A stretch of DNA of 64,000 bases from NCBI GenBank assembly GCA_004558525.1, contig SFCQ01000002.1, forward strand, positions 38,123 to 102,122, in the 5' to 3' direction. Source of the stretch: Clostridiales bacterium. GTDB taxonomy: Bacteria > Bacillota > Clostridia > Christensenellales > CAG-138. Positions 7,708 to 16,963 of the stretch are shown here, piece by piece. The first letter of the stretch is position 1; every line of letters begins with the position of its first letter. The notes beneath the pieces are model-generated. The model searched no databases and had not been told where the DNA came from. It saw only the letters and a program-made list of their open reading frames with translations. The translations under genes were made by a program, and so were the position numbers.

Positions 7708-9912
7708 ATGAAGAAAATGCTTGCTATGCTGCTTGCTGTCGCAATGATAGTAGCATGCTTCGCTGGTTGCCAGAGCAACGCTCCGGTAGACACGAATCAG
7801 CCTGCCGATTCGCAGCAGCCCACTGATAGCAATCAGCCTACTGACACTACCGCTCCCGAGCCGGTCCAGCCCGAGTCCAACGTCGGCCCCGACGGTCGTG
7901 AGTTCGCTGACGAGCAGGTTTATCGCACCCTGTATTCCAGCGAAGTGACCACCATGAACTACCTGGTCAGCGGCACCACCTATGAGCTGGTAGTCGGCGC
8001 TAACACCATCGACTCCCTCGTTGAGAATGATCCCTATGGCAACATCGTTCCCTGCGCTGCCGAGTCCTGGGAATCTGAGGACGAGACTGTTACCCTTATC
8101 GTTCCCGCCGTCAAGAAGCTTAATGACAATGGCGAGCTTGAGCTTGTCAGCGAGAGGACTACCGAAGAGGCCAACGGCCAGAAGTGGACTTTCCACCTCC
8201 GTGCCGGCCAGTATTGGTATGATGCGGACGGCAACCAGAAGGATCCCGTGACCGCTAACGACTATGTGGCCGCTGCCCGTTACGTCTGCGACTCCGCTAT
8301 GGATTGCTCCAACAGCTACCTGATGGACGGTTGGATCGTCAATGCAACGGAGAGGCTCGACTATACCGCGGCTCTGCTGGCAGAGCCGGTTGAGCAGGGC
8401 AAAGAGGAAGGCAAGGACCAGGATATCGTTATCGATGCCGATGGCGTTATCTGGGAAGGCAAAGACTGGGACGAGGATAAGGGCGTTTACACCACCTGGG
8501 TCGAGATACCCCTGACCAACCCCGAGGATCTGAGCGTTGAGGCTGTCGATGATAATACTCTTGTATATCATCTTGTGAAGCCCCGTCCGTATTTCCCGAC
8601 CGCGCTGCAGTTTGGTACCTATTGGCCCGCTCCCGCCGCTCTGCTTGCTGAGCTTGGCGAGAACTATGCCCTTGACAACTACTCCATGTGGTTCAACGGT
8701 GCGTACATACTGTCCACCTTCAAGCCTCAGGAGAAGCGCATCTACACCAAGAACGTGAACAACTGGGATGCCGAGCACATCTATATTGAGAGCATCGAGC
8801 AGACCTACAATGCTGAAGCTTCCACCATCGCTCCCGAGCTGTTCCTCCGCGGCGAGGTTGACTACGCTGACATCGGTTCCGACATCGTTGCCGATTGGCT
8901 GAGCGACCCCGAGAAGAGCCAGATGATATCCAGCTCCCGCGTAACCGGCGACTATTCCTACTTCTTCGGCTTCAACTTCGAGCCCACGTTCGATGCTGAG
9001 TATGAGCCCGAGAACTGGGTCATCGCTGTTAACAACGAGAATTTCCGTAAGGCCGTATTCCACGGCATTGACAGGGATGGTTACCTTGCCGCCAAGTATC
9101 CTGGTGACGATCCTGAAATCCACAAGATCAACACCGTCACCCCGAAGGGCTTCTCCGTAAACAATGGTAAGGACTTCGTCATGTACGGCGGACTTGCCAA
9201 GTATACCGAGACTGAGAGCTTCAACGAGCAGCTTGCCGTTGAATACAGGGATAAGGCCAAGACAGAGCTTGAAGCCGCCGGCTGCAAGTTCCCCATCAAG
9301 GTTCCCATCAACTATAACTCCTCCTCTTCCTCTTGGGGTAATGCCACCGTCGTGCTCGAGCAGCAGCTTGAGAACCTCCTCGGTGCAGACTTTATAGACA
9401 TCATAGTAGTTTCCTACTCCGGCAACTCCTTCCTTAAAGAGACCCGTCGTAACGGTAACTACGCTCTGCAGGAGCTCAACTGGGGCGCCGACTTCATGGA
9501 TCCTGAGACTTGGGCCGACCCGTTCGAGCGCGAGAACAGCTACAACTTCTTCTGCCACGATACGGATACCTACAACGTCTATAGGGATACCAAGACTGAA
9601 GAGACTAACGCTCTGATAGATCAGTACTATGCTCTGGTAGACGAAGCTCGCACCAAGACCGGCGATATGGATGAGCGCTTTGAGGCGTTTGCCGCTGCCG
9701 AGAGCTTCTATATTGACCATGCTATCGTGGTCCCCGGCTTCATCTCCGGCGGTTCCTACTGCGCCACCAAGCTTAACGGCTTCGAAGGCCAGTACGCCAT
9801 GATGGGTCAGTCCTCCAGCCGTTATAAGGGTCAGCATCTCTATAAGACCGCTATGAGTCAGGATATGTTTGATGCCCAGTATAACGAGTGGTATGCCTCC
9901 ATGGGCAACTGA
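7708..9912 (+). CDS. oppA: Oligopeptide ABC transporter, lipoprotein substrate-binding protein
   Basis: A 734-aa family-5 extracellular solute-binding lipoprotein that captures peptides for the OppBCDF translocator. The start chosen is the ATG at 7708 after AAAGGAGA: it begins MKKMLAMLLAVAMIVACFAGC, a type II signal peptide with the lipidated Cys in the lipobox FAGC. A Pro/Thr/Gln/Asp-rich linker (~residues 24-60) precedes the SBP_bac_5 fold. The protein is larger than typical OppA (~540 aa), with Asp/Glu-rich insertions near residues 130-280. Codon use is strikingly different from neighbours (ATC, GTC, CTC, CGT), as expected for an abundant surface protein. A hairpin behind the gene probably sets its excess over the permeases. 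Peptide specificity is not readable. Confidence 0.93.
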   Translation: MKKMLAMLLAVAMIVACFAGCQSNAPVDTNQPADSQQPTDSNQPTDTTAPEPVQPESNVGPDGREFADEQVYRTLYSSEVTTMNYLVSGTTYELVVGANTIDSLVENDPYGNIVPCAAESWESEDETVTLIVPAVKKLNDNGELELVSERTTEEANGQKWTFHLRAGQYWYDADGNQKDPVTANDYVAAARYVCDSAMDCSNSYLMDGWIVNATERLDYTAALLAEPVEQGKEEGKDQDIVIDADGVIWEGKDWDEDKGVYTTWVEIPLTNPEDLSVEAVDDNTLVYHLVKPRPYFPTALQFGTYWPAPAALLAELGENYALDNYSMWFNGAYILSTFKPQEKRIYTKNVNNWDAEHIYIESIEQTYNAEASTIAPELFLRGEVDYADIGSDIVADWLSDPEKSQMISSSRVTGDYSYFFGFNFEPTFDAEYEPENWVIAVNNENFRKAVFHGIDRDGYLAAKYPGDDPEIHKINTVTPKGFSVNNGKDFVMYGGLAKYTETESFNEQLAVEYRDKAKTELEAAGCKFPIKVPINYNSSSSSWGNATVVLEQQLENLLGADFIDIIVVSYSGNSFLKETRRNGNYALQELNWGADFMDPETWADPFERENSYNFFCHDTDTYNVYRDTKTEETNALIDQYYALVDEARTKTGDMDERFEAFAAAESFYIDHAIVVPGFISGGSYCATKLNGFEGQYAMMGQSSSRYKGQHLYKTAMSQDMFDAQYNEWYASMGN

Positions 9913-9946
9913 TTGAAGCTTAACGGTATCAAATAAAAACCAGAAC

Positions 9947-9981
9947 GCGGCTCTGCTCTGTATTCTGCGGGGCAGAGCCGC
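9947..9981 (+). terminator. Intercistronic hairpin after oppA (attenuating terminator)
   Basis: GCGGCTCTGC (9947-9956) and GCAGAGCCGC (9972-9981) form a 10-bp GC-rich stem. Only a weak T-tract follows (TTGCTAATTCTCC), so partial readthrough into oppB is likely; such hairpins also protect the 3' end of a binding-protein mRNA. Confidence 0.7.
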
Positions 9982-10091
9982 TTGCTAATTCTCCTAAAAC
10001 ATGGCATACGAATTCCCTGATTACCTAATCTTTCTATATAAGCTGCCCGCGCGATGAATTGATAAGCCGGGCATAAAGGAGAAACTGAACA

Positions 10092-11033
10092 GTGTTAGTA
10101 TATTCATTAAAGCGACTTGGCAGAGCTTTGGTAACTATGGTTATACTGATAACCGTGATTTTCATATTGCTCCGCGCCATGCCTGAAGAAGGATACTTCA
10201 GCAATTACGAAAAAATGAGCCCGCAGCAGATTGAGGTCGGCCTGCGCAAGATGGGCTTAAAGGACCCGCTTTATATTCAGGTTGGCAGGTTCATTATAAA
10301 TGCTGTCAAGGGAGACCTTGGCATATCATATCGTTACCGTATCAATGCGAAGATTACTGATATAATCGGTTCAAAGATAGGAATATCCATGAAGGTCGGC
10401 ATTGCATCGATGCTGCTAAGTTTGCCGCTTGGCATGGGCCTTGGCGTACTTATGGCGCGCAGCAAGGGCGGCATTGCCGATAAGCTTGGCAACGCATACA
10501 TAGTGTTTATACAGGCTGTGCCGAACGCCGTGTATTTCATATTCATACAGCTTTACGGTTCAGACTGGTTTAAGCTGAGTATGCTTTATAAAGAAGGAGA
10601 CTGGACAAGCCTTATCCTGCCTGTGATATCGCTGGCTCTGCCTTCCATCTCAAGCTACGCCATGTGGCTGAGGCGTTACATGGTTGACGAGACCAACAAG
10701 GATTATATAAAGCTTGCCCGCGCAAAGGGCGTGCCTAACAGCACCATATGGTTCCGCCATGTATTCCGCAACTCTGTTGTTCCTATGGTAAACCTTATTC
10801 CAGGTTCAATATTGCTTACCATATCCGGCTCAATATATGTTGAATCGCTCTATTCCATTCCCGGCATGGGCGGCCTGCTCGTTGACGTTATAAAGAGGCA
10901 GGATAACAACATGGTGCTTGCACTGGTAGTAATATTTGCAGCACTGAGCATACTCGGCCTGCTGTTGGGCGACTTGCTGATGGCCATTGTTGACCCGCGC
11001 ATCAGCTTCACGAAGAAGGAGGGGTCAAGATGA
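10092..11033 (+). CDS. oppB: Oligopeptide ABC transporter permease OppB
   Basis: A 313-aa BPD_transp_1 permease, one of the two membrane subunits of the peptide importer. It shows an N-terminal helix, the family loop RAMPEEGYFSNYEKMSPQQI and five further helices. The ATPase-coupling EAA-like loop reads DYIKLARAKGVPNSTIWFRH, and the C-terminal end DPRISFTKKEG is typical. The start is GTG at 10092 behind AAGGAG. It overlaps oppC by 4 nt (ATGA), so the two permeases are translationally coupled. Confidence 0.94.
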   Translation: MLVYSLKRLGRALVTMVILITVIFILLRAMPEEGYFSNYEKMSPQQIEVGLRKMGLKDPLYIQVGRFIINAVKGDLGISYRYRINAKITDIIGSKIGISMKVGIASMLLSLPLGMGLGVLMARSKGGIADKLGNAYIVFIQAVPNAVYFIFIQLYGSDWFKLSMLYKEGDWTSLILPVISLALPSISSYAMWLRRYMVDETNKDYIKLARAKGVPNSTIWFRHVFRNSVVPMVNLIPGSILLTISGSIYVESLYSIPGMGGLLVDVIKRQDNNMVLALVVIFAALSILGLLLGDLLMAIVDPRISFTKKEGSR

Positions 11034-12712
11034 GTAAGTATTCCATCAAGGATAAAGTCAGCGCCAAGCTTGAGAATAACATAACCGAGAATACCCAGAG
11101 CATGGCCGAAAAGGACGATCTCACTCCGGAAGAAATAGCAAAGCTCACTCCTGATGAGTTTGAGTTTGTCGAGTATGACGAGAGCGAGGCGGAGCGCGCC
11201 GGCTATTCAAACTATTCCTATTGGCGCAGCACTGTCCGTATGTTCTTCAAGAACAAGGTCGCTGTGGTCAATTTGGTGATAATGCTGGTGCTTGTGCTGT
11301 TCACGTTCATTCAGCCCCTGCTTCCGAATCAGTTTGATCCAAACGTTGTCAACAGATACGATGAGGATACCGTATGGATGGTAGTCGATGAGGATGGCAA
11401 AGCGAAGCTGAGCGGCATTAAGTATACCGATGGTGACAAGGCTGTAGCTGTCAACAAGGATGTAGAGACGCTTGCATACGTTCAGGCGCCGGAAGACTGG
11501 GGAACGCCTCAGCTTTATGTGCAGGAGAAGGGCGGCGTTGCCGAGCCTGTTTCCGCAACAGCAGATGCGAACAACCCTGGTTGGTACTATATTGTTGTCA
11601 GCAAGGGAAAGCCGTATATGTTCGTAACCAGCGAAGATGGCGCGAAAACCACCTACTTTGAGGCTTGCTGGATAACGGTCGATGAAGAGACGGCAGGCGT
11701 TACTTCATCTTCCTCCAAGCAGACCTCAGGCGATCTGATAACGGATATACCGGAAGGCACTGTGCTAACGTATTTGCAGGTTCCTGCGAGCTGGGGTACT
11801 CCTCACGTTATGGCAGGCGGCGTAATGCGCGGCAGTGAATCCACGGAGATAGAGTTCCTACCTCTTGAGGGCAACGACGGCTGGTATTATGCTTTTGTTC
11901 CCGCCGAGCAGATGATGCTTGAGATAACCAGCGAAAACGGCGAGTACAAGGGCAAGAACAAGGGCGTTGCGCGCGTTACTGACCCGAGCGAGATAAAGCC
12001 GCAGATAGGCTTTATAGAGAATCAGAAGCCAAACAGCGTTTTCTGGTTCGGTACCAACAACATAGGTCAGGATCTGTGGTCAAGAATGTGGAGCGGTACG
12101 CGTACCAGCCTGTTCATAGGCATTGTGGTCGCGCTTATAGAAGCCGTTGTGGGTATACTTGTTGGTCTGCTTTGGGGATATGTACGCAAGCTGGACTTCC
12201 TGTTTACCGAGATATACAACATAATCAATAACATACCTACGACTATAATACTTATACTTGCATCGTATGTTATGAGGCCGAGCGTGCAGACGATTATAAT
12301 AGCCATGAGCTTAACCGGCTGGATTGGCCTTGCAAGGTTCATAAGGAATCAGGTCATAATTATCCGTGACCGTGACTTCAACCTTGCTTCCCGCTGTCTG
12401 GGCACTCCCACAAGGCGAGTTATAGTGAAGAACCTGCTTCCTCAGATGGTATCCGTGGTAATGCTCAGAATGGCTCTGGCTATTCCGGGCGCCATAGGTT
12501 CAGAGGTGTTCCTTGCTTACATAGGCCTTGGACTCCCGATAAGCATACCTTCGCTTGGTAACCTGGTCAACAACGGCCGCAGCCTTATGATGGCGCCGAG
12601 CCTCAGGTATCAGCTTATAATACCTGCTGTGATACTTTCAATAATAACCGTTTGTTTCTATCTGGTCGGTAATGCGTTCTCAGACGCTGCTGATCCGAAG
12701 AATCACGTTTAA
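11030..12712 (+). CDS. oppC: Oligopeptide ABC transporter permease OppC with duplicated extracytoplasmic insertion
   Basis: A 560-aa permease, against ~300 aa for a normal OppC. The N-terminus is cytoplasmic (an acidic ~70 residues), TM1 is at ~residues 82-98, and the usual five-helix BPD_transp_1 core starts only at ~residue 355 (GTNNIGQDLWSRMWSGTRTS), with the coupling loop DFNLASRCLGTPTRRVIVKN. The ~230 residues between TM1 and the core face outside and contain two related modules (from ~147, AYVQAPEDWGTPQLYV...GWYYIVV, and from ~245, TYLQVPASWGTPHVMA...GWYYAFV). Their P-x-x-W-GTP ... GWYY pattern recalls small starch-binding-type beta modules (CBM25/26-like); this is an inference from pattern only. 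Its role could be ligand or cell-wall contact. Confidence 0.9.
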   Translation: MSKYSIKDKVSAKLENNITENTQSMAEKDDLTPEEIAKLTPDEFEFVEYDESEAERAGYSNYSYWRSTVRMFFKNKVAVVNLVIMLVLVLFTFIQPLLPNQFDPNVVNRYDEDTVWMVVDEDGKAKLSGIKYTDGDKAVAVNKDVETLAYVQAPEDWGTPQLYVQEKGGVAEPVSATADANNPGWYYIVVSKGKPYMFVTSEDGAKTTYFEACWITVDEETAGVTSSSSKQTSGDLITDIPEGTVLTYLQVPASWGTPHVMAGGVMRGSESTEIEFLPLEGNDGWYYAFVPAEQMMLEITSENGEYKGKNKGVARVTDPSEIKPQIGFIENQKPNSVFWFGTNNIGQDLWSRMWSGTRTSLFIGIVVALIEAVVGILVGLLWGYVRKLDFLFTEIYNIINNIPTTIILILASYVMRPSVQTIIIAMSLTGWIGLARFIRNQVIIIRDRDFNLASRCLGTPTRRVIVKNLLPQMVSVVMLRMALAIPGAIGSEVFLAYIGLGLPISIPSLGNLVNNGRSLMMAPSLRYQLIIPAVILSIITVCFYLVGNAFSDAADPKNHV

Positions 12713-12724
12713 GGAGGCCTGAAC

Positions 12725-13807
12725 ATGGAAAACAAGGAAATTATTCTTTCTGTAAAGGACCTCAACGTTAAGTTTACCCTGCGCGGCAAGGTGCTGCACG
12801 CTATCCGCGGCATAAGCCTTGACCTGTATAAGGGCGAAAGCCTTGCCATAGTCGGCGAGTCCGGCTCGGGCAAAAGCGTTTTCACCAAGAACTTCATAGG
12901 CCTTCTTGATAAGAATGGCTGGGTAGATTCGGGCGAGATACTTTACTATGGCATGGATCCTGAGCATCCGGTCGATCTTGCAAAGTTTAAGACGGATGAC
13001 GACTGGAACGGGATACGCGGCAAGGAAGTCGCAATGGTAATGCAGGACCCGATGACAAGTCTTAACCCGCTTAAAACGGTTGGCTGGCAGATATGCGAGG
13101 CGCTTAAGCTGCACCAGAATCTGGAAGGCAAGGCTGCCAAGGAAAAGGCCATAGAGATATTGGACGATGTCGGCATACCAGAACCGGAACGCAGATACGG
13201 CCAATATCCGCACGAGTTTTCCGGCGGCATGAGGCAAAGGGTCGTCATAGCCATAGCTATGGCCTGTAATCCGCGCATACTTATATGCGACGAGCCTACC
13301 ACCGCGCTTGACGTTACCATACAGGCGCAGATACTGCACCTTATCAAGCAGCTTAAGGATAAGTACGAACTGACCACGATCTATATAACCCATGACCTGG
13401 GCGTTGTTGCAAACGTGGCGGACCGTATAGCCGTTATGTATGCAGGCGATATAGTTGAGATAGGCACAACTGATGAGGTGTTCTACGATCCTAAGCACCC
13501 GTATACTTGGGCGCTGCTTTCAAGCCTGCCTCAGCTCGGCGTAAAGGGCGAAGACCTCTATTCCATAAAGGGTACGCCTCCTAACCTGTTCCATCCGATA
13601 AGGGGCGATGCGTTTGCTGCCCGTAACCCGTACGCGCTTAAGATAGACTTTGAACATAGGCCGCCTTATTTTGAGGTATCGCCTACGCATAAGGCGCGCA
13701 CATGGCTGCTCGATCCAAGGGCTCCGCATGTTGAACCGCCCGAGAGCATAAAGAACATAAGAAACATTAGGAACATGCGCAATACCGGAGGTAAGAAAAA
13801 TGACTGA
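12725..13807 (+). CDS. oppD: Oligopeptide ABC transporter ATP-binding protein OppD
   Basis: A 360-aa ABC ATPase powering peptide import. Walker A is GESGSGKSVF, the Q-loop QDPMTSLNP, the ABC signature FSGGMRQRV, Walker B ILICDEPTTALD and the switch histidine lies in YITHDLGVVA. The C-terminal oligopeptide-transport domain (KHPYTWALLSSLP onward) is present; it normally carries the Cys cluster of an accessory iron-sulfur site in some OppD proteins, but no such cysteines are seen here. AAGGAGG lies 5 nt upstream of the ATG. The last 8 nt overlap oppF. Family and role are secure from motifs and operon order. Confidence 0.95.
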   Translation: MENKEIILSVKDLNVKFTLRGKVLHAIRGISLDLYKGESLAIVGESGSGKSVFTKNFIGLLDKNGWVDSGEILYYGMDPEHPVDLAKFKTDDDWNGIRGKEVAMVMQDPMTSLNPLKTVGWQICEALKLHQNLEGKAAKEKAIEILDDVGIPEPERRYGQYPHEFSGGMRQRVVIAIAMACNPRILICDEPTTALDVTIQAQILHLIKQLKDKYELTTIYITHDLGVVANVADRIAVMYAGDIVEIGTTDEVFYDPKHPYTWALLSSLPQLGVKGEDLYSIKGTPPNLFHPIRGDAFAARNPYALKIDFEHRPPYFEVSPTHKARTWLLDPRAPHVEPPESIKNIRNIRNMRNTGGKKND

Positions 13808-14738
13808 TAATACAAGAGAACCACTCCTTCAGGTGAAGAATCTTGAAGTCACCTTCGGCAAGGGCAAGAAGAAGTTCGTGGCGGTTAAGAACGTCAACTT
13901 CGATATCTATAAGGGCGAAACGTTTGGTCTGGTTGGTGAGTCAGGCTCGGGCAAGACCACTATAGGCCGCGCCATAATCCGCATAAACCCGATATCCGAT
14001 GGCGAGGTAATATTCAAGGGTCAGCGCATAAGCGGCAAGATAAGCCGCCAGCTCGACAAGGAAGTTACCCAGAAGATACAGATGATATTCCAGGATCCTA
14101 TGGCGAGCCTTAACGAAAGGGCCAAGGTGGACTATATAGTATCAGAAGGCCTTATCAACGTGCATCCGCATATGCCCAAGGAAGAAAGGGAGGCCGCAGT
14201 AAGCAAGGCGCTTTCCGATGTTGGCTTGCTGCCTGAGTTTGCAAGCCGTTTCCCGCATGAGTTTTCGGGCGGCCAGCGCCAGCGTATAGGCATAGCCAGG
14301 AGCCTTATAATGGAGCCTGAGTTTATAATTGCCGACGAGCCTATATCCGCGCTTGATGTTTCAATAAGGGCTCAGGTGCTGAACCTTATGAGCAAGCTGC
14401 AGAAGGAGCGCGGGCTAACCTATCTCTTCATAGCGCACGATCTTAGCGTTATGCGCTTTATATGCGACAGGATAGCCGTTATCCATAAGGGCGTTATAGT
14501 TGAACTTGCGGATACTGACAAGCTGTTTGCGCACCCGCTGCACCCGTATACAAGGGCGCTGCTTTCCGCAATACCTATGCCGGATCCGGAAAGCGAACGC
14601 GATAAGGTGCTTGAAGTATACGATCCCTCCTGCCATCATTATGATGCGGATAAGCCCGTCTGGACCGAGATCGAGGAAGGCCACTTTATAATGGCAAACC
14701 AGGAGGAGCTTGAAAAATACAGGGATATGCTTAAGTAA
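13800..14738 (+). CDS. oppF: Oligopeptide ABC transporter ATP-binding protein OppF
   Basis: A 312-aa partner ATPase of OppD. Visible motifs are Walker A GESGSGKTTIG, Q-loop FQDPMASLNERAKV, signature FSGGQRQRIGIA, Walker B FIIADEPISALD and H-loop FIAHDLSVM. The C-terminal HPLHPYTRALLSAIPMPDPE is the standard OppF/DppF ending. It is the last gene of the operon; an intrinsic terminator follows ~30 nt downstream. Confidence 0.95.
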   Translation: MTDNTREPLLQVKNLEVTFGKGKKKFVAVKNVNFDIYKGETFGLVGESGSGKTTIGRAIIRINPISDGEVIFKGQRISGKISRQLDKEVTQKIQMIFQDPMASLNERAKVDYIVSEGLINVHPHMPKEEREAAVSKALSDVGLLPEFASRFPHEFSGGQRQRIGIARSLIMEPEFIIADEPISALDVSIRAQVLNLMSKLQKERGLTYLFIAHDLSVMRFICDRIAVIHKGVIVELADTDKLFAHPLHPYTRALLSAIPMPDPESERDKVLEVYDPSCHHYDADKPVWTEIEEGHFIMANQEELEKYRDMLK

Positions 14739-14769
14739 ACCATGTATTTAAGCTGAAAGAACGTCATTT

Positions 14770-14806
14770 TTGCCTGCCTGATATGTCATTTAGGCAGGCA
14801 ATTTTT
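14770..14806 (+). terminator. Rho-independent terminator of the opp operon
   Basis: Perfect 10-bp stem TTGCCTGCCT / AGGCAGGCAA with a 12-nt loop, followed directly by TTTTT. Confidence 0.92.
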
Positions 14807-14835
14807 GTGCAATGGGGAAAATTAGCGTATTTGGG

Positions 14836-14864
14836 TTGACTTTGCTTGACTATTCAAGTATAAT
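14836..14864 (+). promoter_or_regulatory. Sigma-A promoter of rpsU
   Basis: TTGACT (14836-14841) and TATAAT (14859-14864) are separated by 17 nt, ~75 nt upstream of rpsU. A second TTGAC at 14846 is too close to the -10 to act with it. Confidence 0.85.
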
Positions 14865-14939
14865 ACCTTTTGTTTGCGGGCAAACCAAATTGTTTTGTGG
14901 GAAGACCGCTATGTTGCATCAGAGGGGAGGGATAAAGAA

Positions 14940-15110
14940 ATGGAAATTCGTGTAGGCGAAAACGAGTCCCTGGAGAGTGCCCTGAAACGGTTCAAACGTA
15001 AGTGCGCGCGCTCTGGCGTCCTCGCTGAGGTTCGTAGGCGTGAGCATTATGAGAAGCCCAGCGTAAAGCGCAAGAAGAAAGCCGAAGCTGCTCGTAAGCG
15101 CAAGTATTGA
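14940..15110 (+). CDS. rpsU: 30S ribosomal protein S21
   Basis: A 56-aa protein beginning MEIRVGENESLESALKRFKR and ending in a basic tail, matching bS21 over its whole length (usual 57-70 aa). S21 sits at the 30S platform near the anti-Shine-Dalgarno end of 16S rRNA. The start at 14940 is set by GGGGAGGG at 14924-14931 and by the family N-terminus; the frame stays open upstream but has no ribosome site there. It is a single-gene unit with its own promoter and a strong terminator. CGT/CGC codons are used more than in neighbours, as expected for a ribosomal gene. Confidence 0.97.
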   Translation: MEIRVGENESLESALKRFKRKCARSGVLAEVRRREHYEKPSVKRKKKAEAARKRKY

Positions 15111-15154
15111 TTTGTGCATTTTGCAGTTTAAGTAAGATCTAAAAAAGCAGATTT

Positions 15155-15186
15155 AAGCCGGAGAATGAAAATTCACCGGCTTTTTT
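15155..15186 (+). terminator. Rho-independent terminator of rpsU
   Basis: AAGCCGG / CCGGCTT stem, extended by an inner GAAT/ATTC pair around a GAAA loop, followed by TTTTTT. Confidence 0.92.
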
Positions 15187-15317
15187 CGTGCATTTGCATC
15201 ATATAGCTGCAAGCCTTTCATCATTTCAGTATTTTTGTTGATAAAACGCTGCTTTTCTGGTAATATATGAAGGAAATACGGATAAATGAAACCTGCGAAA
15301 GGCGGAGTAGGAATAAC

Positions 15318-16073
15318 ATGAGGATATTGCTTTCCAATGATGATGGCGTGCATGCCGCAGGAATACGCGCGCTTGCTATGGCGCTTAAAAAAGAGCATCA
15401 GCTCACCATAGCCGCCCCTGATTCTGAGCGCAGCGGCGCGAGCCATTCGTTTACAAGCAGCAAATTTGCGCTTACAGCAAAAAAGATTGTGCTTGACGGG
15501 CTTGAGGATGTTGAGACCTATGCGATAAGCGGTACGCCTTCGGACTGCACAAAGCTTGGCATGAATCTTATGGAAAAATGGCCGGATATGGTCATTACCG
15601 GCATAAACCACGGCAGCAATCTCGGTACAGATACGTTGTATTCAGGCACCGTGGGCGCGGCTATGGAGGCCGTGATATACGGCATAAGGGCAATTGCAGT
15701 ATCCAACGAAGCATGGGAGCCGAAGAATTTTGACGGCTGCATATGCGGGCTTGAAAGGGCTATGCGGCTCATGCAGGAGCACAAGGAGCTTATGCTGCTG
15801 AACGTAAACGCGCCTGACGGCCCAAGGGAAAACTGCAAGGGCATAAAGCTTACGCCGCTTGGCTTCCATAAATATCCGACTGAGTATGATAGGACGGAAG
15901 CTGATGGGGAGACGCTGTATTACTCCAAAAAGGGAATACTCTATTCAAGCGCGCAGGACGACGATGTTGACGACCGCTGGGTGCAGAAGGACTATATCAC
16001 AATAACCCCGCTTCAGCTCAGCTTTACAGATGAACATATGCTTACAAAGCTTAAAGAGGGGTGGCACGAATAA
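15318..16073 (+). CDS. surE: 5'/3'-nucleotidase SurE
   Basis: A 251-aa metal-dependent nucleoside-monophosphate phosphatase. The N-terminus MRILLSNDDGVHAAGI carries the NDDG metal site. Further family motifs are SGASHSFT (Ser ligand), SGTPSDC and TGINHGSNLGTDTLYSGTVGAA (in part), which complete the divalent-metal pocket. The ATG at 15318 follows GGAGTAGG and matches the family N-terminus; an ATG 17 codons upstream (15267) is not supported. The stop overlaps the next start as TAATG, beginning a run of overlapping genes to 22466. Its role is nucleotide salvage or stationary-phase housekeeping. Confidence 0.95.
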   Translation: MRILLSNDDGVHAAGIRALAMALKKEHQLTIAAPDSERSGASHSFTSSKFALTAKKIVLDGLEDVETYAISGTPSDCTKLGMNLMEKWPDMVITGINHGSNLGTDTLYSGTVGAAMEAVIYGIRAIAVSNEAWEPKNFDGCICGLERAMRLMQEHKELMLLNVNAPDGPRENCKGIKLTPLGFHKYPTEYDRTEADGETLYYSKKGILYSSAQDDDVDDRWVQKDYITITPLQLSFTDEHMLTKLKEGWHE

Positions 16074-16963
16074 TGCGTAAGGACGCGGACAAGGTGGAAG
16101 GCAGCGATTTGCTGATAAGGCTGAACAGGTGCTATAAAAGCCTGAGCAAGGGGCAAAAGCAGCTTGCTGCATATATTACAGAAAACTATGACAGGGCGGC
16201 GTTTATAACGGCCTCCAAAATGGGCCGCATAGTTGGCGTAAGCGAATCCACCGTAGTGCGTTTTGCTTATGCGCTCGGCTATGACGGATATCCGGAGCTG
16301 CAAAAGTCGCTTCAGGAGCTTATCAGGAACAAGCTTACAAGCGTGCAGCGCATACAGCTTACAAGCGATCTTCAGTCAAACGATGTGCTTAAATCCGTGC
16401 TTAAGGCTGATGTTGCCAATATCCGCGCCACGATAGATTCAATAGATAACGATTCCTTTAACGCCGCCGTAGACGTTATGCTGAGCGCTGAAAGAATATA
16501 TGTTATAGGCTTAAGGAGCGCCGCGCCGCTTGCGCAGTTTCTGACTTATTATCTAGGCTTTGTTATGGATAACGTTGTGCTTGTTACCGGCGCGCTTGGC
16601 GATATATATGAGGATATATTCAGAATTGGCGAAAACGACGTTTGCGTGGGCATAAGCTTCCCCAGGTATTCAAACAGGACTATCGATGCGCTTGAATTTG
16701 CCGCCGGCAAGGGCGCCAAGGTGATAGCGATAACGGACAGCGTCTCTTCGCCTGTTGCGGAAAAGGCCGAGTATGCGCTTATAGCAAGAAGCGATATGGC
16801 AAGCTTTGCCGACTCGCTTGTGGCGCCGCTGAGCCTTATAAACGCGATTATTGTGGCATGCAGCCTTAAGAGAAAGGAAGAAGTGTCAGGCATTCTTAAC
16901 CAGCTTGAGAGCATATGGGGCAGCCAAAGAGTATATGTTACCAAGGAGAATGGCAGGGAATGA
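16073..16963 (+). CDS. MurR/RpiR family transcriptional regulator
   Basis: A 296-aa regulator with an RpiR helix-turn-helix at residues ~15-85 (KMGRIVGVSESTVVRFAYALG contains the recognition helix) and a SIS sugar-isomerase-fold domain at ~120-260 (ERIYVIGLRSAAPLAQFLTY; CVGISFPRYSNRTIDALEFA). SIS domains of this family sense phosphosugars. The ATG at 16073 is preferred because AGAGGGG lies 12 nt upstream; a GTG at 16061 would leave no room for a ribosome site. It overlaps surE (TAATG) and the following phosphatase (ATGA). No sugar-catabolic gene is adjacent, so the target operon is not evident. Confidence 0.9.
   Translation: MRKDADKVEGSDLLIRLNRCYKSLSKGQKQLAAYITENYDRAAFITASKMGRIVGVSESTVVRFAYALGYDGYPELQKSLQELIRNKLTSVQRIQLTSDLQSNDVLKSVLKADVANIRATIDSIDNDSFNAAVDVMLSAERIYVIGLRSAAPLAQFLTYYLGFVMDNVVLVTGALGDIYEDIFRIGENDVCVGISFPRYSNRTIDALEFAAGKGAKVIAITDSVSSPVAEKAEYALIARSDMASFADSLVAPLSLINAIIVACSLKRKEEVSGILNQLESIWGSQRVYVTKENGRE

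Noticed and set aside
7630..9837. A 735-aa antisense frame across oppA
   Set aside because: It is a by-product of the codon bias of oppA on the other strand; it has no ribosome site and no recognisable domain.
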